64,000 nt of DNA from Paraphoma chrysanthemicola (lineage: Eukaryota > Ascomycota > Dothideomycetes > Pleosporales > Phaeosphaeriaceae): the NCBI GenBank assembly GCA_020744225.1, contig JAGMWG010000001.1, forward strand, positions 1,302,001 through 1,366,000, given 5' to 3'. The translations under genes were made by a program, and so were the position numbers. The notes beneath the pieces are model-generated. The model made no database searches. It saw only the letters and a program-made list of their open reading frames with translations, and had not been told where the DNA came from. Below are positions 1-11,094 of the stretch, in pieces; position 1 is the stretch's first letter; each line of letters begins with the position of its first letter.

Positions 1-229
1 CGTAGTTCCGTACGATGATGGCGAGTTCGTGGACAAGGTGGATGTCGAGAATCCGCTGTACGACTATGTGCCAGCAGATTTAGTGGATCTCTACATCACC
101 AACCTGTGAGTCGTCAATCTAGTTGTGGTTATACTATCCAATACTAATATTGACAGTGGCGGACACGCTCCATCGTATCTCTACCGTATCGTCGCGGACC
201 ACTACCGCTCCGAAGATATCACTCTCTAG
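1..229 (+). CDS. GCD7: eIF2B beta subunit, C-terminal end (partial)
   Basis: This is the last part of the gene for the beta subunit of eIF2B, the guanine-nucleotide exchange factor for the translation initiation factor eIF2 in the cytosol. The frame opens at base 2 and runs to a donor at 106. A 51-base intron (106-156, GTGAGT...ACAG, with ACTAAT as a likely branch point) is followed by an exon ending in TAG at 229. The joined tail reads NPLYDYVPADLVDLYITNL then GGHAPSYLYRIV, which matches the conserved C-terminus of eIF2B beta (human NPLFDYVPPELI-type, then GGNAPSYIYR). The 5' part of the gene lies outside the window. The call rests on this tail only, but the motif is distinctive among the eIF2B alpha/beta/delta family. 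Confidence 0.85.
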
Positions 230-621
230 ATAGGATAACCAGCCTCTTGCGGTACTTGCTTTTGGAGAAGCATAGACCTGAGCTTCCGCACCTTTCTTCG
301 ATTACTATTCGTGGATGATCTATGGCGTCTTGGAGCAACGAGATGGATATGACTTCCAATATCGTGATGGTACCTTAGATATGCATCAAGCACCCGGACG
401 TTCTTGAAAAAATGTATCATGTGATCTCGCGTTCGGCCAACTTGCACTACGATTGGCCCATTCGCACGACACGTACTTCCACTTTCACATCGCAACCCTA
501 CCACTTTTACCTTGACACACGAAGATGCCTCCGCGTATAGCGCTCAATCGATCGTCAACCCTTCCTCCTTGAAATCAGCAATTGTAACGAGTAGACCTTG
601 ACAACGTGCACCACCCCCACC
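230..621. other. intergenic region (3' UTR of GCD7 and promoter of ALG14)
   Basis: No gene-like reading frame or RNA gene is visible. The stretch must hold the 3' end of the upstream transcript and the ALG14 promoter; a C/T-rich run just before the ALG14 start fits a fungal 5' leader. Confidence 0.5.
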
Positions 622-1497
622 ATGGCACCCCCGCTATCCTCCCTCTACACACTGTCCTTCGCCCTTGCCCTCCTCGCAACCCTCCTCGTTGCAGCGGCTC
701 TTCGCGTCCTTGCCATACTTCCCAATCGCCGCCCGCAATCCACACAATGGCGCAAACGACCGCTCGCAACACGCGTCCTCATCGTGCTTGGATCTGGCGG
801 CCACACGCACGAAATGTTCTACCTCCTGCGCGACCTCGACACGAGCAAGTATACGCACAGAACGTACATCGTCAGCAGTGGTGACGCGTTCAGCGCGCAG
901 CGCGCAGTGGAATTTGAGAAAGGACTTGAAGAGCGAGAAAAGGCGAAGCAGCGCAAGACAGACACCGTAGACGAGCAAGATGCCGTCCCGACCGTCGCTC
1001 TCAACGGCACCACCATAGATAAACCACCAACAACGCAAAGACCACCCTGCCTAGGTCCCGAACACTATACCATCGCCACCGTCCCCCGCGCCCGCAAGAT
1101 CCACCAACCCCTCCTCACAACCCCACTCTCCGCCTTATACTGTCTCATCTCCTGCTTCCCACCTCTGTTCACGACCCCTCCGCTTTTTCCCAAAGCCTCG
1201 CCCGCGAACGCATACGAAGCCGCCGCCGCCGACCTACCCGACCTCATCATCACCAACGGACCCGCAACGGCTGTAATTGTCATCTTCGCAAGTCTGATCT
1301 TGCGCTTCTTCAACATCCGCGGCACGAACAGTCGAGGCAAGTGTAAAACGATATATGCCGAGAGTTTTGCGCGCGTCAAGGGGTTGAGTCTGAGCGGCAA
1401 GATTCTGGCACGGGTTGTGGATCGGTTCTTGGTGCAGTGGGAAGAGCTGGAGGGGAGTGGTGGGGGGCGGGCGGAGTTTTGGGGCATTTTGGTATAA
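622..1497 (+). CDS. ALG14: UDP-GlcNAc transferase anchoring subunit ALG14
   Basis: ALG14 is the membrane anchor of the ALG13/ALG14 transferase, which adds the second GlcNAc to dolichol-PP-GlcNAc on the cytosolic face of the ER in N-glycan synthesis. The 291-residue intronless product has an N-terminal transmembrane helix (about residues 8-32). It then shows the family motif GSGGHTHEM with YLLRDLD and YIVSSGD, and ends with the conserved block IYAESFARV, DRFLVQWEEL and a hydrophobic FWGILV tail. The start is the only ATG in frame before the helix and sits in CACCATGGC. An insert of about 60 polar residues (roughly 90-150, Lys/Glu then Pro/Thr rich) makes the protein longer than yeast ALG14. 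It is convergent with MRPL40. Confidence 0.9.
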   Translation: MAPPLSSLYTLSFALALLATLLVAAALRVLAILPNRRPQSTQWRKRPLATRVLIVLGSGGHTHEMFYLLRDLDTSKYTHRTYIVSSGDAFSAQRAVEFEKGLEEREKAKQRKTDTVDEQDAVPTVALNGTTIDKPPTTQRPPCLGPEHYTIATVPRARKIHQPLLTTPLSALYCLISCFPPLFTTPPLFPKASPANAYEAAAADLPDLIITNGPATAVIVIFASLILRFFNIRGTNSRGKCKTIYAESFARVKGLSLSGKILARVVDRFLVQWEELEGSGGGRAEFWGILV

Positions 1498-1706
1498 AAG
1501 GATACGAGATGAATTGTAGAGATGAGAACGAGTCGAGTAGTAAGGAGGGATAAGCATGCATGCAATCATGGCGTTTTGAGGTGGATTACACATCATGTCA
1601 TAGTGCGATATACCCCGAAGGTCGAATGGAGGACTTAAATGAGTAGATTTGGTGCGATTCTGCTCATGCTAATCTTACACAAAGAAGTACTTGATATATG
1701 TACATT

Positions 1707-3306
1707 TCAGTCTACTTCGGACACTTTCACGCTCTGTGTCTTCTGCGACTGGATGTGTCTCCCTAGCGCAGCCATGAGCTCATCTGTGCTGACCAGCGGT
1801 GCCGTCTTCTGCTGCTTGATCTTCTTGGCGTGCTCCGTCTCCCACCTCAATTGCATGGGCGTCTTCATCTTCTGCGCGGCAACAGCTCTGGCCTTGGCTT
1901 CTTGGCTCACAGCCAGACTGTGATGTGTGACGCGCTTTGCGCGAGCAGTGCGTGGCTCGGCGTCGTCCTTGTTCTTCCGCGTCTCGGCTGAGAAGCCCTG
2001 GATGTCGCCGCGTAGTTCTTCGGCCAAGGTATCGGGGAATGGTGGAGCGACGAGAGTGTATGCCATTGACTCGGAGCCCTCGACAATGTTGCGCGTCGTG
2101 TCGGTATCGTAGGCTTCGGCGTGTTTGGGGTCTTTGCTCCTCGGTATCGTAGGTTGTCGTATCTGACTTGCCTGGAGCTCGTTCTTGTATGCCGTGATAG
2201 CTTCCTCTGTGAGTCCTTCGTCCATCTCGTTGGTCTTCTTGGGTTCAGTCGCTTTCTTGGCACTGGCTCGCTGCATGCTCTTGATTGGGTGGCGCAATGT
2301 GTTCAGTGTTCGACGCAGTAATGTCGGCTTGGGTGCTTTCTCTTTTCCAGTCTCACCAGCCTCATCGAAAGCTTCCTCTTTCTCCCACGGCCACTCGATT
2401 CGTTGACGTGTTCCGGCAATGTATCGGTGGAAGATGGGAAGCCCCGACACTGGGTCGTATTGATGGTCCTTAGGGATCTCTGCGCTACCATAGTTTGTGC
2501 CAGTGAAGGGATCAACGCCAGTGGTGTGTCGCTCCATCAGGACCTTGTCCACTATGACATCCTGAGTCTTTGTCACAAGTACGCCGGCCCGAGAGTATTC
2601 TTTGAACTCGTAGGGGGTTACAAGACGGACGTTGGCCATGGGAATGGGGACTTCGCTCATGCGCTTAGGACCAAGATCCTCGCTTGTGGTGCCAAAGATA
2701 TCCGAATCATAATTGTGCTAGGCTGCATTAGCTTGGGCGTGATAGGTGCTCATTCTTTATGCGTACCATGTTGATGCCCTTGATGATGACCTCGTGTGTC
2801 CGCTCGACGACATCTTGGACTACACCAATCTTGCCCTTTTCTGGACCTTCTGTGACGACCACACGATCTTCGGGCACGATGTGGAAGTACTTTTGGTCTT
2901 CGACTACGAGGGGGTATTCGGGGTCTAGGCCTCTCTTCAGCCGCGCCTCATTCCTGTTTCTCTGCGTTTGTATGGGGATGTCCGGCTTCTGCACTTGTGT
3001 TGCAGTGAGGGCTCCGTATTTCTTTGCGCTGTCTCCAATGGCTCGATTCGGCCGGAGAGGCCCCAGCTGCCAGTCTTCTTTGGCGTTGGCCAGAGCTGTC
3101 TTTCTCACACCCTTGATGTTCTCGTTCTCCCACTTGATGCGCTGAATGACAGCCTGCTTGGAGTCCCAGCGCTCCTGAAAGATTTCCTGCTTCTTCTTCC
3201 GCTCCCGCTCGTGCCAGACAATGGCGCCCTTCACTTTCCGAATCTCCTTAAGCTTTTTTGCCTGCCGGGCAGCATTGCGCCCCGGCTGCACGACCAATTG
3301 GCTCAT
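1707..3306 (-). CDS. MRPL40: mitochondrial large-subunit ribosomal protein uL24m (MRPL40)
   Basis: This is a component of the mitochondrial 54S subunit. Exon 1 (3306-2767) and exon 2 (2717-1707) are separated by a 49-base intron (2718-2766, GTACGC...CTAG), joining GINM to HNYDSDIF in frame. Exon 1 carries the KOW segment: VPEDRVVVTEGPEKGKIG followed by VVQDVVERTHEVIIKG. This is the uL24 RNA-binding fold. Exon 2 has the fungal uL24m continuation (IPMANVRLVTPYEFKEYS, then VDKVLMERHTTGVDPFTG) and a long basic coiled tail. The product is about 516 residues. It is divergent from the Ima1 homologue and shares a 342-base promoter region with it. Confidence 0.88.
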
Positions 3307-3648
3307 GATGGAGGTGGCGGGTGTGGTGGAAATGGCGGCGTGAATGTCTGCGGACTACCGAGCCATCTGCGATTTCGATCGTGGTGGCGTGGGGTATCCT
3401 CAGGATGCAATGGGCGAGTGTCCAGACGCTGATCGGGCGCGACCAGCAGTTTTCCGTGCCGTCTCGTGTCGTTGGACTGCTGCTAGGCGGATGCTGGGGT
3501 GTGCAGTGCATCGACCAAATTTCGACGCGGGATTCCGAGCAGATCCCGGTCGCGCTAAGTTGGATGCTCGAAGGTGCGCCAACACATCACCCTGCGCCCA
3601 TGACATGGCTCCTTGTTCCTTTCACACACCAACACTCAGCCTTTCACC
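3307..3648. promoter_or_regulatory. bidirectional promoter MRPL40 / ima1 homologue
   Basis: These 342 bases separate two divergent start codons and must carry both promoters. I see no clear TATA box, which fits housekeeping genes. No specific operator was recognised. Confidence 0.5.
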
Positions 3649-5444
3649 ATGGCGCTTCTACGGCGTCGCATACGCTGCCACTACTGCAATCAGCAGTCGC
3701 CCGACACTGTCACCCAGATGCCGCGCCGCTTTCACTGCCCGCATTGCGACGCTACCAACTACTATGACAAGGTAAACACTCGAGTACATAAACAGCCCAT
3801 GACCTCCGGCTCACCCACCAACAGCTCGGGAACCTCACAGACCCGCCAGCGCAAGTAACCGCCGCCGTACAACCGACGTCCTTTCATCAGATCCCCTCGC
3901 GTTCACCATCGCCTGTTATGTCCGCAGCCCCCGAGTCGCCCTTCTGCAGCACATGCGAGCGCAACCAGGCGCTCGTCCAGAACCTGATCGCCGAATACCT
4001 CCCAGAGGAAGACGATCCCAAGTATGCCGAATATGAGGCTGGCTACGAGAACTATCGTGTCGAGCTTGAACAACGATATCCGCAGGTCTGCGTGGCCTGC
4101 GAGGCACGAGTCAACGAACAGATCCAGAAAGCAGGCTACGCGGCAAGAGCTGACCACGTCCGTCGCATAATGGAGCGGAGTGAGCGTAAGCGGACAGCTG
4201 CCAAATCTGCGCGGCAAGCATGGACGCTGAGACTCATTTCGCTGGCGAAGTGGGCCTACATTGCGAGCGTCTTTGTGCAACTGCTGTGGCACATTTTCGG
4301 ATACATGATGGCCGTAGATGAAAGACTGTATGAAGCAGGTGATGTACCGGTAGAGGATCTGTTCAGCTGGAAGGTTTGCGCGCTGCAGGCATATCACACA
4401 TTGTCTGTCGACGAGAGCTGCGTCATGTCTACGTCCGTCATCAAGGTCGTCTTCTACGCGCTCTGTGCCGACGCGCTCACGGTATGGTGGAATCCGAGAT
4501 TACAGGAGAAGACCAACAGTATCACTGGCAGAATGCGAGGACTCAAGTCGCTATGGGCTATTCGAGGCTTCGTCTTCATGTGTCGAGTCGCGAGCGTATA
4601 TTACTGGCGCAGCACTACGATTGATCCGCTGTCATTATCAAGATTCCAAACAACACATACCGCCATGGCAGCGATTATGCTGTTGTCTCTTGTACTCACT
4701 TGGACAATCGTCCGTGTGGAGTACCACGCTCCGCCATCCTTTCGCCGCTCCGCCAACGAGCAGGTCGCAAGCGTCGCTACCACACCGGAAAAGGTTCGAC
4801 GATCCTCTTACCATCCCGCTCACCCAGAGCCCACCATGTTCGATTCTATGGCGCATAGCTTTGTATCCGGCTTCGACAACACCCAGGACGGCCCTGCGTT
4901 GCCACCATCGCCAACCTTGACCAACTCGTCGTACACCACCCACGGCACCGAAGCCACAACACCCTTTGGCAACAAGAGCTCGCGCGGCGCCGACGACATG
5001 GACTGGACGCCTACCCAGCGCCGCTTCGCAGCTCATCAACCAACCGTTCACCCCTCCCCTTGGAGCGCACGCCAGCCCTCTCCACCGCCACAGTACACCG
5101 AACCCGTTTCCATCTTCAGCAAACCCGACCCGAACCCCTTCCACCACCGCGTTCCCGCCGTGCCCAAGGCGCCCGCTCACGCCAAAGCCGACCCCTGGCG
5201 CCGCGGCGTCTGGGCTCCTCCCCTCAAAGAGACCGTACCGAACTTCTTCCAAGAAGACAAGAAGATGCGCGGCGGCGTGGGCGAGACAAAAGGCCTCGAC
5301 GGTCTGGGTGTACCGAAGAATGTCAAGAGGGATGCAGAGCTGTTCGCAAGCCCGAAGCTAAAGTATGATTATTATGGCACGATGAAGCAGACGGGACTGG
5401 AGGATCGGTTTGAAGAAACGTTTAATGACTTTTTTACGAAGTAA
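3649..5444 (+). CDS. ima1: Ima1-type inner nuclear membrane protein (TMEM201/Samp1 family)
   Basis: Ima1/TMEM201 proteins sit in the inner nuclear membrane and couple chromatin or LINC complexes to the envelope. Exon 1 (3649-3771) and exon 2 (3825-5444) flank a 53-base intron (3772-3824). The intron falls inside the Ima1 N-terminal domain, and only the spliced product has all four zinc-binding pairs: CHYC, CPHC, CSTC and CVAC. Four hydrophobic segments follow (around LAKWAYIASVFVQLLWHIF, KVVFYALCADALTVW, FVFMCRVASVYYW and AAIMLLSLVLTWTIV). Then comes a long Pro/Ser-rich tail of about 250 residues, expected to be nucleoplasmic. The start is the ATG in CACCATGGC. The product is 580 residues. 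I am confident in the family; the nuclear role is taken from the family. Confidence 0.85.
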
Positions 5445-6017
5445 GATTGATTGTATGATTTGTTTGAGTAGACCATGGGTCGTGTATAGAGGCGGGATTA
5501 TGGGGCATTGTTTGGCGTTTGGGATTGATACCCTGTCTTGCTTTCTGTGGTATTGTTTGCATAGCGTGGCTGGTGTAGAAATGTTGGCGCCACTCCATGA
5601 TGTACATAGGTGCATCACTCGCATAATCAATCTTAGTGTACAGCGAGCGTTGCTTTTCGTATCGAACAGAATATTCATATCGAGGGCCTCTGTGATGATG
5701 GATGTGATATACCCATGACCTCTCATGTCTTACTGCGCGTGTTAGTATGGGTAGTGATCGGTTGAGCCGCGCTTGGCAATCAACAAGGATGGTCTCATCC
5801 CGTATACTACGCTCAGATTCAAAGATTGGGCGCTTGATGAGTCAGATTCTCTATCTAACCCTTCAGCATGTCATGACTTTTCATATGTCGAGTAGAAGCA
5901 CAGGAATATCCCCAGTAAGACTCCGGTAACCTCCCATAATGACCGCGGATCCGTCAGTCGTGCTTCATGGCGGGCCTCGCTAAGCGTTCGCATCCATTCC
6001 TCCTGCAGGCAAGTCGT
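5445..6017. other. intergenic region between convergent genes
   Basis: This is the space between the 3' ends of the ima1 homologue and RPS23. The DNA is moderately AT-rich with no supported gene; the short frames here have no recognisable content. Confidence 0.5.
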
Positions 6018-6670
6018 CTATGACCTGGGCTTCTCCTTCTTCTCCTTCCACAGAGCCGACAGACCGACACCAGAGACCTTGACGACCTTGAAACGCACAC
6101 CGGGAATATCACCCTTGGCCTTGCCCTTACGACCGAAACCGGCGAGGAGGACTTCGTCGTTCTCGTCTACGAAGTTCAAGCAACCGTCATTGGGGACTGT
6201 CCGCGTCATTAGCCAACGTTCGAAAATTTCCTTCCACCACTGGAATCATCCCCGTTTCTCATCCTCATCTATTCCCAAGTGGCGTGATTCAGGAGACGTA
6301 CCGAAAGCGGTGACCTTCTTTCCGTTCTTGATGAGCTGCACCCTGACACACTTTCGGATAGCGGAGTTGGGCTGCTTGGCCTCAACACCGACCTTCTCGA
6401 GGACTATGCCCTTTGCGTGGGAGGAGCCACCGAACGGCGACGACTTGTAGGCGGTTCCGAGGAGGCGCTTCTTGTAGTGGAGATCGGCCCATCGTCCCTC
6501 GCGACGATGGTTGCGGAGCTTGCGGGCGGCGTTGAGACCTCTCGGCTTTCCTGTGGTACATTGTGAGCTTCTGCTTCGCTTCAGGGGATTTCGTGGTGCG
6601 CAGAAATTGCAGAGGTCGGCGATTGGTGTTCTCGGGGTGCTAGAGTGTCTGGGTGCGTACCTTTACCCAT
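6018..6670 (-). CDS. RPS23: 40S ribosomal protein S23 (uS12)
   Basis: uS12 is part of the decoding centre of the small cytosolic ribosomal subunit. Three exons are read: 6670-6661 (10 bases, MGK plus one base), 6550-6302 and 6196-6018. The introns are 6551-6660 (110 bases) and 6197-6301 (105 bases). The product is 145 residues, the usual length of the family. It begins MGKGKPRGLNAARKLR and continues through HAKGIVLEKVGVEAKQPNSA and the decoding loop, where the second intron splits AFV from PNDGCLNF. It ends GVRFKVVKVSGVGLSALW and KEKPRS. The very short first exon is typical of fungal ribosomal protein genes, and the introns are about twice the window's usual length. It is divergent from the next gene (281 bases). 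Confidence 0.95.
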
Positions 6671-6951
6671 GATTGCGGTGTTGTCGTGGGATTGATGACG
6701 GTGGGTTGGAAGTCATAAACGTTGAATTGGGTCGGCTGGCTGTGTGTGATGCGCTTGGGCCAAGTCGCTAACTAGCGCCGCGCAGGGATTGGTGGCTGGA
6801 CTTATCGATAGCGGCGTCTCCACAACTTCATCACCACCACCAAAGGCTCATTATGTCATGTAGCAAATGATTGCAGAGTCGCGGATACTGTTGCAAACCT
6901 AGTTGCAGGATTGTCGCAGTTACGCGAGTGAACAATAATTACCTGAAAACG
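6671..6951. promoter_or_regulatory. shared promoter region of RPS23 and the coiled-coil gene
   Basis: Divergent start codons lie 281 bases apart. No classical TATA box or known ribosomal-protein element was recognised by eye. Confidence 0.4.
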
Positions 6952-7800
6952 ATGTCTTCAGACACAACCAAAACCTCAAAGATGCAGTCCAACCGTCTTC
7001 CAGCACCTGCGCTCTTCGTTGGGCCGCCATCTCGCAATGCATCAAACACATCTCTCCTTCTCCCAAGCAGTGACAGTCGTACACCAGCCAAGACACCTCT
7101 AGTGCGCCAACGCTCGCTCCTCTCACCAGACTCAAAGCGGCCTCTACCGCCAACAACGAGCAACCAATACGATGGCGACCTTCTCAGCCTCACTTCTTCG
7201 AACACGTCTGCTCCTTTTGTTCGGCGGCAAAGGCAACAGAATGAAGCCGCCGATGCCGAAGCCTCATCAAGAGCAGAAGCACTATGGGCAGAGATGCAGA
7301 ACACACTAGAGGAGGTTGAGCTCAGTGCCATCAAGGGACCCGGACAGACCGTGTTTGGCTCCGAACACTCCAAAGCACTGGATGAGCTGAGAAGAGCTCA
7401 AATTGAATTGGCCAAAGCATGGGCTCGGTCCGAAGCCGAGGAGAACGAGCCGAATGAGCAGAAGAAGGCGCAGGACATTAGCGCGGCGGACCTTGTACCA
7501 CACACTGCTCGCCCACGAGCAACGAGCAATGCCGATGCCAGCAAAGGCGACAAGCTTTTCGATAGGGTGAAGCTAGAAGAAGAAACAGAGAAAGACATTG
7601 AGCTGAGCCGAAAGAGGAGAGAGGAGAACGACAGGTACTTTGAGAAAGTCAATAAGGGCGTGCAAGAGGTAGTCGTGAGGCTTGAGGAGGTGGCTAAGGC
7701 GATGCGGGGTGTGGAGAGTGAGAGCAAGGAGATCTGGGGTCATGGCGATGATAGCGGTGGGGAGACTGCGAGCTTGAATACAGCCCCGAGCGTCACTTGA
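6952..7800 (+). CDS. hypothetical coiled-coil protein
   Basis: I do not recognise this family. The 282-residue intronless frame starts at the ATG in AACGATGTCT; the open frame extends a little further upstream but without another ATG. The first 120 residues are polar and Ser/Pro rich, with phosphorylatable stretches such as RQRSLLSPDSKRPLPP. The rest is strongly helical and charged: ALWAEMQNTLEEVELSA, LDELRRAQIELAKAWARSEAE, then a Lys/Glu coiled coil to about residue 265 (EETEKDIELSRKRREENDRY). There is no transmembrane helix and no signal peptide. The conserved-looking helical core suggests a complex subunit or adaptor, which is inference only. Confidence 0.6.
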   Translation: MSSDTTKTSKMQSNRLPAPALFVGPPSRNASNTSLLLPSSDSRTPAKTPLVRQRSLLSPDSKRPLPPTTSNQYDGDLLSLTSSNTSAPFVRRQRQQNEAADAEASSRAEALWAEMQNTLEEVELSAIKGPGQTVFGSEHSKALDELRRAQIELAKAWARSEAEENEPNEQKKAQDISAADLVPHTARPRATSNADASKGDKLFDRVKLEEETEKDIELSRKRREENDRYFEKVNKGVQEVVVRLEEVAKAMRGVESESKEIWGHGDDSGGETASLNTAPSVT

Positions 7801-8271
7801 GTTTGAAGTAGCACGACAAGGAGCAATTCCGGTTACAAGGTTATAATCATAAGAGCGGACCGAAGCTCTGCACTAGCGCGAGACGGGGAGATTACAAGCC
7901 TCAACGTGCGGAAGGTGATCTAGATCTGCGCGCAAGCGTCCCCAAGAATGTGGAGCAGGAAGCAGACATGACATGGACGCTTCCAGCAGCGCCGTATTGA
8001 CAGTACAATACCAACATGACAGAGATCATGTTGTGAGCATAATGCCTTCATATTGGGTGGGGGTTGACATGTCTAACTCGAGAAAGACATGGTCATTTAG
8101 CAGGGCGGAGGAATCGGCGTGGCATCCGTCACATTCGCGCTTCAGTCCAGGTAAATAGCAACTCAAACCAATTGAATTGCTTTCCGACCATCTCCACTTC
8201 TATTTCTATGACCAAGCGCCGTTTTCTTTTTCACTCTTACAAACTTCCTTCCATCAACTCACTCTTGCACT
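7801..8271. other. intergenic region between convergent genes
   Basis: No gene seen. The region holds the 3' UTRs of the coiled-coil gene and the MFS permease. A short T/C-rich stretch lies near 8215-8250. Confidence 0.5.
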
Positions 8272-10104
8272 TTACAACAAGTACCTATAATCCGGATTCA
8301 TGTCGCCCAACTCCATCTTCTCATACTCCGTCAGCGAAATATCCCTTACGCTCTTATCCCTCTTGCGGTTCTGCCAGCTGCACATGACGAAGTACAAGCA
8401 GCAACTCAGCGCACTGAGGCACACAAAAGCAATGCTGATGGAATATCCAGGAGTATATTTCGGTGCATCTTTCTTGAGGAATGCATATACGGCGATGATG
8501 CCTCCGATATTTCCGAAGCCGACTTGCCAGGCTGAACCTACCGCGCGTCGGTGGTGCCCGCCGAGGTTCATGTTGAACCAACACACGATGACTGGCATCG
8601 CGGTGTAAGCGCCCATAGCTACTAAGAAGAGCGCGGCGTATTGGACAGAGCGGTGGTTGTGCACGGTGATCAAAATAGCGAAGCCAGAAATGCAGACCAG
8701 AATAGGGAAAATGGTAAAGAGGAAGCGGTGCTTGAAGCGGTCAGAGATGTAGGCGATGAGCATGCTGAAGCCGAAAGCCGCAGCCCACGGGGGGACGGAA
8801 TGGAGTTGTGTTTGGATCTTGGAATAGCCGTAGCCCTGAATGATGGTGGGGCTGAAATAGGCTAGTCTGAAGTTAGTTGTACTCTTCACGTTTGCTGTCG
8901 TTGTGGAAAAGGGTACATACCGTAGCCGTAAGCGGGAACGATCAGGCCAAAGTACATGAAGCCACCAACAATAACCTTGAAATCCTTGAATACATTGCCG
9001 ACATCTTTTGCCGTTATAGGTCGCTCACGCGCAGATTTGCCTTGGTCAATTCGGAGCCTAGCCTGGACGAATACGCGCTCGTCCTCGGTAAGCCACTTCG
9101 ACTCTTCGGGGAAGTTGGGCCTGTGGACAAAGTAAATACACGTCTTAGATGGACTGGATACATGGAAGGATACTCACAGCAAAAAGAAGAAGAAAAAGGA
9201 CACGATGATGGTCAAGAGTCCCTCGAGAATGAAGATCCAGCGCCATCTGTTGTCGCAATGATCAGCCAACGTCTCTTTGAAGTTGGGAAACACTTACCCT
9301 TGGTACCCACGCAGGCCGTCCATCTTGCCGATTGCGGATGCAAGAAGACCTCCAAAGGCGCCTGCAAGGGTGGTCGACGAGAAGAAGAATGAGTAGCGCT
9401 TCTGGGCTTCGTGGCGGCGGTACCACATTCCAATAAGGTAAAAGGCGCCGGGAAACATGCCAGTCTCGAATACACCCAGGAAGAAGCGCGTAGTCAACAG
9501 ACCGGCATAGTTTGAAACGAACCCCTGGACCATGGTGACGAAGCCGAAGCCGAACATGCATAGGGAAAGCCATACGCGGGGCTTCAACTTCTTCAAGATG
9601 ATGTTGGAAGGGATTTCAAAGAGAATGTATGGTACGAAGAAGATGACGAGTGCGTTGTTGTACTTGTTGCCGTCCACGATGTTGAGTTCGGTGGACAACC
9701 CGAAGACGTTGGCATTTGCGATGTTGACACTACAAACTATTAGTCACCACACCCGGCGTGCACAGGCTCGGGAGGTCATACCGATCTAGAAAGGCGAGCA
9801 GATACATAATGCACAGGAAAGGGATTACATGGAGGTCAATCTTCCTGAGCAACTTGCTTTCAGTAGTATGTGCTGGACATTGCACAAGCTCGGGAGAGTC
9901 GTCGTACTCGTTTTCTGGGTAACGAGGCACGCCATCCTGACTCCCAGCCGGTGATTCGACGGTTTCTGCGAAAAGTCAATACAATTCCAAGAATATGGTT
10001 GTGCCGCTGGAGGTCGATTTGCTCTGCGATGACGCCTCGCTATCACAACTCCGCTTGGCAACGGCAGCCTCAGAGCTTGACTCACTTTCTTTCTTGGAAA
10101 ACAT
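8272..10104 (-). CDS. MFS anion:cation symporter family permease (TNA1/DAL5-like)
   Basis: This is a twelve-helix plasma-membrane transporter of the family that carries nicotinate, allantoate, pantothenate and similar organic anions; the substrate cannot be told from sequence. Six exons are read: 10104-10086, 9965-9782, 9729-9298, 9246-9178, 9120-8921 and 8861-8272. All are in frame across GT-AG introns of 51-120 bases, giving 497 residues. Family features are KIDLHVIPFLCIMYLLAFLDR at helix 1, then VNIANANVFGL, TTRFFLGVFETGMFPG and YGYAYFSPTIIQGYGYS. A further one is TQLHSVPPWAAAFGFSM. The first exon codes only six residues plus one base (MFSKKE). The acceptor of the last intron must be CTTCAGACTAG at 8862, because the earlier CAG would bring in a stop. 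It is divergent from the F-box gene. Confidence 0.85.
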
Positions 10105-11094
10105 CGTGGCCAAAGGAACCTGCTTTTCTCTTGGACTGGTGTGCTCCCAAAACCGGCGAGAAAAGATAAAGACCTGTTCGGTCGGCTAGTGCAAAGTCGA
10201 TGCTAGGGTACCACGTTAGCCCAGGGATGTGGGATGAAGAAGATCAAATATATGGTGCGGAAGGATCGCACGTTGCACAGGCCGAGGTCGCGAAAATCTA
10301 GCAAGGGATCTGACCCATCTCGCCTCGCTAACCCATCGTTAACCCCGCGTTAACAGGATTGCCGCTTACCAGTCTTTGTGTTCTGTAAGCCATGAGATGC
10401 CTAAAGAGGAAGCTACAATGGCAATCTGCGCCATGTGGCGATGGGATCCCCAGAATTTCCACGCATGGCAGGGCACCCTTAGCGAAGATGCTGACGGGTG
10501 TCTTCCTGCGCGGAGCTGGGAACATCGTGTGGCCGAGGGGAGCGGCGATGACAGATGACACGGTCAACTTTGTGTCTGCATGACGCGAGTGGATGTAACT
10601 ATGCGCGCTTCGGATGCTACGATGATGATCGGCGGATGTGGCGTATGGAGCCAATTACAGCAACTCCAGCGAGACCCCTCGGGTCGACATCGGTGCGGAT
10701 CGCGAGGTGTGCGGCGGTGCGCATGCATTCCGCACGAGATGGGGACATACTCTACCTCGCATGACCCCAGGGGCATCTCTACCGGACAGCCTGAATGACT
10801 CTGTAGCAGCCAGCCTAATATGCCGGTATGCTGGCGAAACAGGGCGAGCTTAGTAACTGTGACCCGACGCCAATCGGTGAGTTTGGGACCGATGCGAAGT
10901 CCAACCTTGGAAGGCTGGGCGCACTCATAAAACTCATCGTCAACTTCCGCTCCCTCTCCGTCAGCCTCCACCACCAGAAAGTCAACCACCACTCCGGCCA
11001 CGCTCGCTGCTCTCTATGAAAGCGCCCGCCTCGCATCTGGATTTCTCACTGCGTGCGACCGGTTCAAGTACAGCGGCTGGCCTGCTGACCCGCC
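10105..11094. other. intergenic region between divergent MFS and F-box genes
   Basis: About 990 bases hold both promoters. Several overlapping frames occur on both strands in GC-rich DNA but none shows family motifs or spliced continuity. No RNA gene seen. Confidence 0.5.

Noticed and set aside
634..1038. 134-codon frame antisense to ALG14
   Set aside because: It mirrors the ALG14 codons, has no motif and overlaps a clear gene.
4638..5252. 204-codon frame antisense to the ima1 homologue
   Set aside because: Gly/Arg/Val-rich composition is a shadow of the Pro/Ala/Ser-rich coding strand.
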